A stretch of 7,913 nucleotides of DNA, taken from Pseudomonadota bacterium (GTDB lineage: Bacteria > Desulfobacterota > JADFVX01). Position numbers and translations under genes: made by a program. Positions 1-5,652 of this stretch are shown piece by piece (within the stretch, counting starts at the first letter, position 1; every line of letters begins with the position of its first letter). The notes beneath the pieces were generated by a model. That model made no database searches and was not told the origin of the DNA. It saw nothing but the letters and a program-made list of their open reading frames with translations. The stretch covers positions 1 to 7,913 of the forward strand of contig JADFVX010000102.1 in NCBI GenBank assembly GCA_015222755.1, in the 5' to 3' direction.

Positions 1-412
1 TGTGGAGACGCGACAGGAAATGTGGAAATTCATGGCGGAGCTGAACGAAACGGGGACCACCATTATCCTGACGACGCACTATCTCGAAGAGGCGGAAAAG
101 ATGTGCAGGAACGTAGCCATTATCGACAGGGGCGAGATCATTGAAAATACGTCTATAAAACACTTGTTGTCTACGCTGGAGAGTGAAACCTACATCCTGC
201 TCACAACAGGTGAGATAAAGCAGTTTAAGCCTGTGGAAGGATATGAACTTAAACGGCTCGATAGCTTTGCACTGAGACTGGAGTTGCTTAGAGATCAGAA
301 CATAGGCGATGTTATCCGCCTCCTGAACGGGCAGGGGATCGAGGTCAAAAGTGTTCGGAGCAAATCGAATAAACTGGAGGAACTTTTTTTGAATCTGGTT
401 AACAAGAATTAA
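1..412 (+). CDS. yadG: ABC-2 type transporter ATP-binding protein, C-terminal fragment (YadG-like)
   Basis: This is the 3' end of the ATPase subunit of an ABC exporter; the 5' part lies outside the window. The visible frame opens with VETRQEMW, which fits the residues just after the D-loop (usually GxDVETR). The GTG at position 2 is therefore an internal valine codon, not a start. The H-loop (switch) histidine is seen in LTTHYLEEAE, about 26 residues in, followed by the usual VAIIDRGEII strand. The Walker A, Q-loop, signature and Walker B motifs are missing only because of the window edge. The last ~85 residues form the C-terminal extension typical of ABC-2 exporter ATPases. The permease gene begins 3 nt after the stop, so the two are surely co-transcribed. 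The protein would sit on the cytoplasmic face and hydrolyse ATP to drive export. The substrate is unknown. The yadG name rests mainly on the strongly YadH-like partner. Confidence 0.9.
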   Translation, partial: VETRQEMWKFMAELNETGTTIILTTHYLEEAEKMCRNVAIIDRGEIIENTSIKHLLSTLESETYILLTTGEIKQFKPVEGYELKRLDSFALRLELLRDQNIGDVIRLLNGQGIEVKSVRSKSNKLEELFLNLVNKN

Positions 413-415
413 AAC

Positions 416-1189
416 ATGACCTTTCACGAAAAATATATCGCCTTTGGCACTATACTCCGCAAGGAAATTGTCCGCTTCACCCGCATCTGGGTGCAGTCAC
501 TGCTCCCGCCTGTCATCACCATGTTTCTCTATTTCATCATTTTCGGAAAATTTATCGGTTCTCAGATCAGTGAGATCGGCGGGGTCAGCTACATGGAGTT
601 TATTGTGCCGGGCCTGGTCATGATGTCCGTCATCACCAACTCCTACTCCAACGTGGTATCCTCCTTCTTCAGCACCAAGTTCCATCATTCTGTGGAAGAA
701 CTCCTCATTTCACCCACACCTAACTACGTCATTATCCTGGGCTATGTCAGCGGCGGTGTTGCCAGAGGGATTCTCGTTGGCATGCTGGTTAGCATAACGT
801 CTTTCGTCTTTGTTCCTCTCAAGCTATACAATCCGGCTTTTGTTGTCTTGTATGTTTTTCTATGTGCTTTTCTTTTCTCGCTGGCAGGTTTTATGAATGC
901 CATATTTGCAAAAAAGTTTGATGACATTACCATCATACCCACCTTTGTCCTCACACCGCTGACCTATCTTGGCGGCGTCCTTTATTCTATCAGTCTCCTT
1001 CCCGAATTCTGGCAGGGGCTGTCAAAAGTCAATCCCATTCTCTACATGGTCAATGGCTTCAGGTTCGGCTTTCTGGGAATGAGCGATGTCAATGTTTTTT
1101 CCGGCATTGCTATATCCCTTTGCTTTATTGCTATCTTATTTGCGGCCAACCTTTACCTTCTTAAAAGGGGGGTTGGACTGAAGGACTAG
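416..1189 (+). CDS. yadH: ABC-2 type transporter permease (YadH-like)
   Basis: This is the membrane subunit of the ABC exporter whose ATPase is encoded just upstream, in the inner membrane. The 257-aa length matches E. coli YadH (about 256 aa), and long stretches agree with the YadH sequence as I remember it: RFTRIWVQSLLPPVIT near residue 21, FIVPGLVMMSVITNSY near 62, and LTPLTYLGGVLYS near 179. Six hydrophobic segments are visible, at about 24-46, 62-82, 104-134, 140-165, 173-193 and 228-248. The conserved ABC-2 signature block, containing FWQGLSKVNPILYMVNGFR, lies at about 198-216. The ATG at 416 is 3 nt after the ATPase stop. No clear Shine-Dalgarno sequence precedes it, so translational coupling is likely. 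Transported substrates of YadGH-type exporters are not well established, so no substrate is assigned. Confidence 0.93.
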   Translation: MTFHEKYIAFGTILRKEIVRFTRIWVQSLLPPVITMFLYFIIFGKFIGSQISEIGGVSYMEFIVPGLVMMSVITNSYSNVVSSFFSTKFHHSVEELLISPTPNYVIILGYVSGGVARGILVGMLVSITSFVFVPLKLYNPAFVVLYVFLCAFLFSLAGFMNAIFAKKFDDITIIPTFVLTPLTYLGGVLYSISLLPEFWQGLSKVNPILYMVNGFRFGFLGMSDVNVFSGIAISLCFIAILFAANLYLLKRGVGLKD

Positions 1190-1346
1190 CGATTTAAAAT
1201 GTCAGATCTAGAGCCCCGGTTCAGTCTCGGGTCCAGGTCCGAAGGGCTCGACTTGCCCGGCCCTGACTGTTCCCCTTTTTCTTTTTGGCATTTAAGATCT
1301 GCTTTGATACTATTTTCATCAAACCTGCAAATGGATCCTGTGAGAA
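1190..1346 (+). other. Structured GC-rich gap between yadH and the DUF4442 gene
   Basis: GAGCCC at 1211-1216 pairs with GGGCTC at 1244-1249. The stem extends inward by CGG (1217-1219) with CCG (1239-1241) across an AA bulge, leaving a 19-nt loop. A second possible pairing, AGGGC (1243-1247) with GCCCT (1260-1264), competes with it. Two T5 runs occur at 1276-1280 and 1282-1286, but they are well separated from either stem. This could be a weak or unusual terminator for the exporter operon or an mRNA structure. It is not a canonical intrinsic terminator. Confidence 0.3.
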
Positions 1347-1844
1347 ATGTTTCCTGAATTGATAAGAAAAAGCACTGGAAGGCTGCCGGCAAGAGTGCTG
1401 ATATTCATCGCCAACCTCTGGTTTCCCTTTCGCGGCGCCGGCATCAGGATTATCCATGCCAGCCCCGACTACCGCAGGGTGGAGGTTCAGATGCGCCTGA
1501 CGTGGTTTAACCGCAACTATGTGGGGACCCACTTCGGCGGCTCCCTTTATGCCCTCACCGACCCCTTCTACATGATGATGCTCATCAATAATCTTGGAAG
1601 TGATTATATTGTCTGGGATAAGGCGGCAAAGATCGAATTCATCAAGCCCGGCCGTGGAACGGTGAGTACCTCTTTTATACTTGAGAAGAGTGAGATCGAG
1701 CAGATTAAATCAATTTGCCATGAAGAGGGCAGATATATATTCGACAAAACCGTTGATGTTGTAAACAAGTCGGGCGAGGTCGTTGCTTCTGTTATAAAAA
1801 CCCTATATGTAAGGAATAAGAACTGGGAGGTCAAGCAGGATTAG
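1347..1844 (+). CDS. DUF4442 hotdog-fold (PaaI/thioesterase-like) protein
   Basis: The 165-aa protein carries the motif NYVGTHFGGSLYALTDP (57-73) followed by DYIVWDKAAKIEFIKPGRGTV (first residue 86). I recognise these as the conserved core of DUF4442, a family of the hotdog-fold thioesterase superfamily. Hotdog enzymes commonly hydrolyse or bind acyl-CoA thioesters, but the substrate and even the activity of DUF4442 members are not established, so only the fold is claimed. No signal peptide is evident; the hydrophobic stretch at 17-28 is short and within the fold, so the protein is probably cytoplasmic. The start is well defined: an in-frame TGA sits at 1341, two codons before the ATG at 1347. 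The Shine-Dalgarno sequence is weak. Arginine codons are mixed (7 AGA/AGG, 5 CGN). The gene is separated by 157 bp from yadH and may be a separate unit. Confidence 0.8.
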   Translation: MFPELIRKSTGRLPARVLIFIANLWFPFRGAGIRIIHASPDYRRVEVQMRLTWFNRNYVGTHFGGSLYALTDPFYMMMLINNLGSDYIVWDKAAKIEFIKPGRGTVSTSFILEKSEIEQIKSICHEEGRYIFDKTVDVVNKSGEVVASVIKTLYVRNKNWEVKQD

Positions 1845-1994
1845 AGAATAGGGCATATATCTTAATTGTTAAGCTTTAAATAAGGGAATACCTGGAACTC
1901 TTAAAAGAGAGTCAATTTGAAAATCTGCCTGACCCTATATTTCCTTATCTACTATTTAACATTATGTCCCTGCTCATATTTTACCGTTTATATT

Positions 1995-2012
1995 CGATAG
2001 CGATAGTGATAG
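1995..2012 (+). repeat. Three tandem 6-bp units (CGATAG/TGATAG)
   Basis: The units CGATAG, CGATAG and TGATAG lie head to tail, ending 23 nt before the GGAGG of the next gene and just after a TATATT box (1989-1994). They lie in the leader or promoter region of the UspA-like gene. The array could be a binding-site array or chance; three short units are not conclusive. Confidence 0.4.
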
Positions 2013-2035
2013 ACTTAAAGTGCAGAATAAAAAAA

Positions 2036-2040
2036 GGAGG
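2036..2040 (+). promoter_or_regulatory. Strong ribosome binding site (GGAGG) fixing the UspA-like gene start
   Basis: GGAGG within AAAAAAGGAGG is 9 nt upstream of the ATG at 2050, ideal spacing. It argues against the in-frame GTG at 2020, which would translate through the Shine-Dalgarno sequence. It also argues against the out-of-frame ATG at 2043, which has only 2 nt of spacing and reaches a stop after 11 codons. Confidence 0.8.
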
Positions 2041-2049
2041 CAATGGAAT

Positions 2050-2517
2050 ATGGAAAACAAGGTCCTTTTAGTATGTGAAGAGAACGAATGTTCCGAAGGA
2101 ACGGTCAACAGGGTCATTAACCTCAACGATGAGTCCGGCATATCGGAGGTCTGTTGCCTGAAGATTATCAAGCACCCTCCAATGCAGTATTGTGAGCATG
2201 GAGGGGCGGACAGCGAGAAAAAGGAAAAGGCTCTTGATAAGGAAAATCAGCAAAGGCAGGAGCGCTGGATTGCCCATGAAGAGGAGGTCCATGGCGCCGA
2301 GATGAAAGTGGTCGCAGACAAACTGAAAAAGGGCGGTATCGATGATGTGAAGATCAGGTTTCTGGCCAAGGAGATCGGCTTCGGAATCAGCGTCATACAT
2401 GAACTGGAGGACGGGAATTACGATACGGTGGTCATGACTGAAAGGATGTGGGAGCATGTAAACGGTAAGAAGGTCCCCTCCCGTACAAAGGTAATAACCG
2501 TCAGTAACCCCCTGTGA
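2050..2517 (+). CDS. Small Cys-rich protein, possibly UspA-like Rossmann fold
   Basis: This 155-aa soluble protein is not one I recognise at gene level. Its layout recalls universal stress proteins: a first strand KVLLVCEEN (4-12), a helix, a second strand VCCLKIIKHP (34-43), a long charged helix (about 52-95), a strand DDVKIRFLAKE (98-108), then HELEDGNYDTVVMT (117-130) and a last strand TKVITVSNP (146-154). The ATP-binding glycine motif of UspA (GxxG followed by G-S/T) is absent, so nucleotide binding is doubtful. Cysteines cluster at the N-terminus (C9, C14, C35, C36, C48, with H42 and H50), which may indicate metal or thiol chemistry. The start is fixed by the GGAGG at 2036. The gene stands alone between a 205-bp upstream gap and a strong terminator, suggesting its own transcript. 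The fold call is tentative. Confidence 0.7.
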   Translation: MENKVLLVCEENECSEGTVNRVINLNDESGISEVCCLKIIKHPPMQYCEHGGADSEKKEKALDKENQQRQERWIAHEEEVHGAEMKVVADKLKKGGIDDVKIRFLAKEIGFGISVIHELEDGNYDTVVMTERMWEHVNGKKVPSRTKVITVSNPL

Positions 2518-2540
2518 AATATTAAGACAAAGCTGCTTAA

Positions 2541-2569
2541 AGGCCCGTCCAGATGGACGGGCCTTTTTT
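2541..2569 (+). terminator. Rho-independent terminator after the UspA-like gene
   Basis: A perfect 10-bp stem, AGGCCCGTCC (2541-2550) with GGACGGGCCT (2555-2564), closes on an AGAT loop and is followed by a T run to 2569. It begins 23 nt after the stop codon. Read on the minus strand the hairpin is followed only by TTT, so it probably terminates mainly the + strand transcript, although it also lies between two convergent units. Confidence 0.93.
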
Positions 2570-2641
2570 GATTTATAAGGTAGAGGACTGCCGCTGTTCT
2601 AAAGGGGAAAGCCAAGGTGAAACAGGGGCAAGATGTAAGAC

Positions 2642-4621
2642 TTATAAGGGCACGATATTCTTGAAATCACGGGCTGACAGTTCGTAGATCATAACGGGGT
2701 GCTTTTTCCCTTTAACCTTGACCTCTTCTATATTGAAAAGCTTTACGTGTCCTATCTTGCCTCGCCTATCGGCACCTTCCACCAGTTCGTCCTCTTCCTT
2801 TATGATATGGTCCTTGATCTTTTCATAGGTAAATTCTGTTATCAGAATGTGTGTCTTGAAGTCACGGGTCAGGGCCTCCACTCTTGCCCCAAGGTTTACA
2901 TTGTCGCCGATAAGGGTGTAGTCCATCTTTTTTCCTTCGGCGCCTATATTGCCGACCAAAACATCACCGGTATTTACACCTATCCCTATATCGAGAGGCT
3001 CCTTACCCTCAGCAATCCATTTTTCCTGAAGCTCAGAAAGCCGCGCCATCATATCGAGGGCACACCTGACGGCCCGTTCGGCATGATCTTCCTGCTCTAG
3101 TGGGGCACCCCAGAATGCCATGATCTCGTCACCGACAAATTTGTCCAAGGTTCCATCCCACCGGAAGATAACTTTGGTCATTTCTGTCAGGTATTCGTTA
3201 AGGATAGATACCACTTCTTCAGGATCTCTCTTCTCTGAATAGCTTGTAAAGCCCCTTATATCCGAGAATAACACCGTGATCTCCCTTCTATGCCCACCGA
3301 GTCCGGCCATGTCCGGATTTTTGAGAAGCTCATTTACAACCCTCTCAGTTACATAGCTGGAGAACATATTCCTTATATCTCTTGCCTTTTTCTCTTCAAA
3401 GAAGAACTTTGCCGTAGTCTGGAGAGTGAATATCCCGAGCATGTTAAATACGGGATAGATGAGGCTGAGCCAGATATATTGGTTTATGAAGAGGTAAAAA
3501 GAAAGCGCTACATAAGTGAAGACAAGGGAAAAAGCAAGTACAGCCCCAAAGATTGCACTCATCCTCGGAAGGAGGAGAGAAGGAAGCAAGGCGGTAAGAA
3601 GGGTCACGGCCATCTCGACTATTCCGGGACTTCTGCGGATGAAACTGTTTCTCAGGATATTGTCAATTACGGTGGCGTTTTTCTCAACGCCCGACATGTT
3701 GGCCGACAAAGGGGAGACCACCGGGTCGTATAGGGCGATTGCGGAAGTCCCTATGAGAACAGCCTTCCCCTCGAAAGTTGAGGGGGGAACCCTGCCCATG
3801 AGGACATCTGCGGCAGAGATGTATTTGAAGGTCCTCTCACGCCCGAGGTAGTTTATCAGCACTCTTCCGCTGAGATCCGTGTGTATCAGCCTGTCGCCGA
3901 GCCTCACCCCCGTGCCTCCCAGGAGGGACATATCCTCCATTTTCAGCCCCAGGTATATGCGCGCCATCTGAAGAGGTAGTGAAGGGTAGAAGTCCTCGTC
4001 GTAAAATATGTAAAGTATGTCCCACCTCAGCACACCGTCCCTGTCGGATTGGATATAGACATGGCCTAAAGATGAGGCATCGGCAAGTTCAACAAGGGGT
4101 GGGAGCGTACTGTCTGCCTTGACAACCCACTGCTTCCAGTCTAATTCCTTGGTGCTTTTTACTTTCATGAAGGCATGGTCCCATAGATAGTCGACCTCGC
4201 GCTTTTCTGTTTTCATCCCCTCGGGGTTTAAAATGAAGCCTGAGGCCAGCACCACCTTGCCAGCTTCTGCAAGGGACCCGGCAAAAGCTGTGTCCGTTTC
4301 CTCACTCTCACTTTCCGTAAATAGTATGTCTATCCCGATGGCCTTCGGCTTACCCTCCGAGAGCTTCTCAACGAGGTCGCCCATAATATTCCTTTTCCAG
4401 GGCCACCTCCCTACCTCGGCAATACTCTTTTCATCAATTGTGACTATCAGAATGTCTTGAGGAGGGGAGGTTTTTTTCACGATGTTACTGACGTATAGTC
4501 TCAGATCCAATGTCTTTGACTCAACGTACTCTCTGAGGACGGCGGGATCATAGAGCTGAAGCAAGAGGAATACTGCCGTTAAGACGCCGGCGAGACTATG
4601 CAGAAGCCAGGAACGTTTCAT
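2642..4621 (-). CDS. CHASE2-domain class III adenylate cyclase
   Basis: This is an inner-membrane receptor cyclase that should make cAMP from ATP in response to a periplasmic signal. With the ATG at 4621 it is 659 aa. It has an N-terminal membrane segment (4-24), a periplasmic CHASE2 domain (about 35-320, with IDEKSIAEVGRWPW and GHVYIQSDRDGVLR), three membrane helices (about 333-352, 354-378, 380-400), and a cytoplasmic class III catalytic domain (about 445-607). Visible catalytic residues are the metal-binding D454 (FSDIRGF) and D498 (KFVGDE), the purine-selecting K494 and T569 (DYTLIGD), and the transition-state N576 and R580. The Lys/Thr pair favours ATP over GTP, as in cyanobacterial CyaC-type cyclases. 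The C-terminus ends with the common VKGKKHPVMIYEL segment. An in-frame TTG at 4660 would add 13 residues; neither start has a clear Shine-Dalgarno sequence. It is the last gene of the minus-strand set, downstream of the FecR gene. Confidence 0.93.
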   Translation of the reverse strand: MKRSWLLHSLAGVLTAVFLLLQLYDPAVLREYVESKTLDLRLYVSNIVKKTSPPQDILIVTIDEKSIAEVGRWPWKRNIMGDLVEKLSEGKPKAIGIDILFTESESEETDTAFAGSLAEAGKVVLASGFILNPEGMKTEKREVDYLWDHAFMKVKSTKELDWKQWVVKADSTLPPLVELADASSLGHVYIQSDRDGVLRWDILYIFYDEDFYPSLPLQMARIYLGLKMEDMSLLGGTGVRLGDRLIHTDLSGRVLINYLGRERTFKYISAADVLMGRVPPSTFEGKAVLIGTSAIALYDPVVSPLSANMSGVEKNATVIDNILRNSFIRRSPGIVEMAVTLLTALLPSLLLPRMSAIFGAVLAFSLVFTYVALSFYLFINQYIWLSLIYPVFNMLGIFTLQTTAKFFFEEKKARDIRNMFSSYVTERVVNELLKNPDMAGLGGHRREITVLFSDIRGFTSYSEKRDPEEVVSILNEYLTEMTKVIFRWDGTLDKFVGDEIMAFWGAPLEQEDHAERAVRCALDMMARLSELQEKWIAEGKEPLDIGIGVNTGDVLVGNIGAEGKKMDYTLIGDNVNLGARVEALTRDFKTHILITEFTYEKIKDHIIKEEDELVEGADRRGKIGHVKLFNIEEVKVKGKKHPVMIYELSARDFKNIVPL

Positions 4622-4690
4622 AGTTGTTAAGTATAACAGCCATTGGCCGCAGTAAAACAACTTTTTATTAGGCTAAGGGTAAGGACAGGG

Positions 4691-4743
4691 CTGTAGCCCC
4701 ATACTGCACCGGCCCCGCTGGGGCCGGTCACCTACTGGGTAGG
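4691..4743 (-). other. GTAG-flanked hairpin cluster in the cyclase leader (REP-like)
   Basis: ACCGGCCCC (4708-4716) and GGGGCCGGT (4720-4728) form a perfect 9-bp, GC-rich stem with a 3-nt loop. CCTAC (4731-4735) with GTAGG (4739-4743) gives a second small hairpin, and GGGCT (4689-4693) with AGCCC (4695-4699 as GCCCC context) hints at a third, weaker one. GTAG tetranucleotides flank the main stem on both strands (4693-4696 on +, 4732-4735 on -), a hallmark of REP elements. No T run follows, so it is not a canonical terminator. It would lie in the 5' leader of the cyclase mRNA. The role is unknown. Confidence 0.5.
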
Positions 4744-4744
4744 T

Positions 4745-4781
4745 ATTATAAGAGATATAGTCAACAATAGCCTGAATTGTT
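4745..4781 (-). promoter_or_regulatory. Possible internal promoter and operator for the cyclase gene
   Basis: On the minus strand a perfect TATAAT (4750-4745) lies about 125 nt upstream of the cyclase ATG. The position expected for a -35 box (AGGCTA, 4773-4768) is poor. A dyad, AACAAT (4763-4768) and ATTGTT (4776-4781) separated by 7 nt, covers the -35 region, as an activator or repressor site would. The -10 is seen directly; the promoter and operator roles are inferred. No terminator is visible between the FecR gene and this site, so read-through from upstream is also likely. Confidence 0.4.
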
Positions 4782-4859
4782 AGATCCCCAAGCCAGGGCG
4801 ATGCCGTCCGAATTAATAACAAGACTTTATGGTATCCCTATCACCAAGATGGCAACAGC

Positions 4860-5648
4860 CTAATTTTTTGGGCCTTTGCCTTTGCCGGGGTTATCTGCAA
4901 CTGGTGGTGTCGGATCCTCGACTGGAGTTTGCACACCCGGCGGCTTTGGATCCGGTTTAGGCTCCGGCCCCGGTTGTGGCTTTGGACCTGGTAAGGACCC
5001 TGGTGGTGGCGGGTCGCGCTCTATGGGCGGACGCGGCGGTATCACCTCTTCTGATTCTGGATCAGTGGACGGTTCATACTGCTGAGGCTCGGGAAGCGGA
5101 AAGCCCTCAAATATAGTGATCGTCTCACCAGCAACTAACTTTATATGACCAACTATGGCTGGATCTGTGCCCCACACCTTGACTGAACCTTCAAGGCAGA
5201 TGATAGTCGTAAAGGGCTTGCCATTCATTATCCCAACAATGAACTCTATTACAGTGCCCCTGGCCGCTGCTACGGCGGTGGGTGTGTGGACTTCAAACTC
5301 CGTCTTTCCTACTACGGCCCTCATTTTGCCGTCAAGAAGTTTGAATATGGAGACTCCGCCTTCCTCCCTGCTGTAGATGAATTTTTCAACACTGGCCTTA
5401 GAGTCTGAGGCAAGGGTAAGAATACTCTCATCGATAAAAAGCATCTTAGCCCTCGAACGTTTCCCCGTCTCGATTGTGTCCTTAATTTCTACAGGATCCT
5501 TCACCTTAAGGGGCAAGGTTTCACCAGCTCTTGATACGACAGCCGTGCCTCTGAGACCCACCACCGAGCCAACATTTGCCGCTCCCATAGACGTGCCCGA
5601 AAAACAGAGAAGTGCTACAGATATTATCGTCATCTTGATCTTTAACAT
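4860..5648 (-). CDS. Exported FecR-domain protein with proline-rich tail
   Basis: This 262-aa protein starts with a Sec signal peptide (K3/K5, hydrophobic 6-18, probable cleavage near SMG-AAN at 22/23). A FecR-type domain spans about 50-180, with the typical VHTPTAVAAARGTVIEF block (120-136) and an EGSVKV strand. The region from about 184 to the end is dominated by Pro, Gly, Lys, Asp and Glu, with PKPQPGPEPKPDPKPP-like repeats (222-237), a likely extended periplasmic arm. Unlike classical FecR it has no N-terminal anti-sigma region or transmembrane anchor, and no sigma factor gene is adjacent. It is therefore more likely a periplasmic sensor or adaptor than an anti-sigma factor. The start ATG at 5648 is 4 nt after the upstream TPR-barrel gene, with the Shine-Dalgarno sequence inside that gene, so translation is probably coupled. 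The stop is TAG. Confidence 0.88.
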   Translation of the reverse strand: MLKIKMTIISVALLCFSGTSMGAANVGSVVGLRGTAVVSRAGETLPLKVKDPVEIKDTIETGKRSRAKMLFIDESILTLASDSKASVEKFIYSREEGGVSIFKLLDGKMRAVVGKTEFEVHTPTAVAAARGTVIEFIVGIMNGKPFTTIICLEGSVKVWGTDPAIVGHIKLVAGETITIFEGFPLPEPQQYEPSTDPESEEVIPPRPPIERDPPPPGSLPGPKPQPGPEPKPDPKPPGVQTPVEDPTPPVADNPGKGKGPKN

Positions 5649-5652
5649 GGCA

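Noticed and set aside
1186..1532. Two minus-strand open frames across the yadH-DUF4442 gap
   Set aside because: They overlap the start of the DUF4442 gene, have no family resemblance and run through the structured intergenic stretch.
2020..2049. GTG start for the UspA-like gene
   Set aside because: It would place the GGAGG ribosome binding site inside the coding region; the ATG at 2050 has ideal spacing.
2699..3851. Plus-strand open frames opposite the cyclase gene (2699-3100, 3290-3733, 3516-3851)
   Set aside because: They lie wholly antisense to a well-supported cyclase gene and show no recognisable domain or plausible ribosome binding site.
4622..4660. TTG start for the cyclase gene, adding 13 residues
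   Set aside because: A rare start codon with no clear Shine-Dalgarno sequence; the ATG at 4621 gives a normal Lys/Arg-led membrane segment. Not fully excluded.
4661..4760. Cyclic-di-GMP or other known riboswitch in the cyclase leader
   Set aside because: The hairpins are strong, but I see no consensus core of a riboswitch class I know.
4876..5085. Gly/Ser-rich plus-strand open frame
   Set aside because: It is the complement of the proline-rich tail of the FecR protein; the glycine richness is a shadow of Pro codons.
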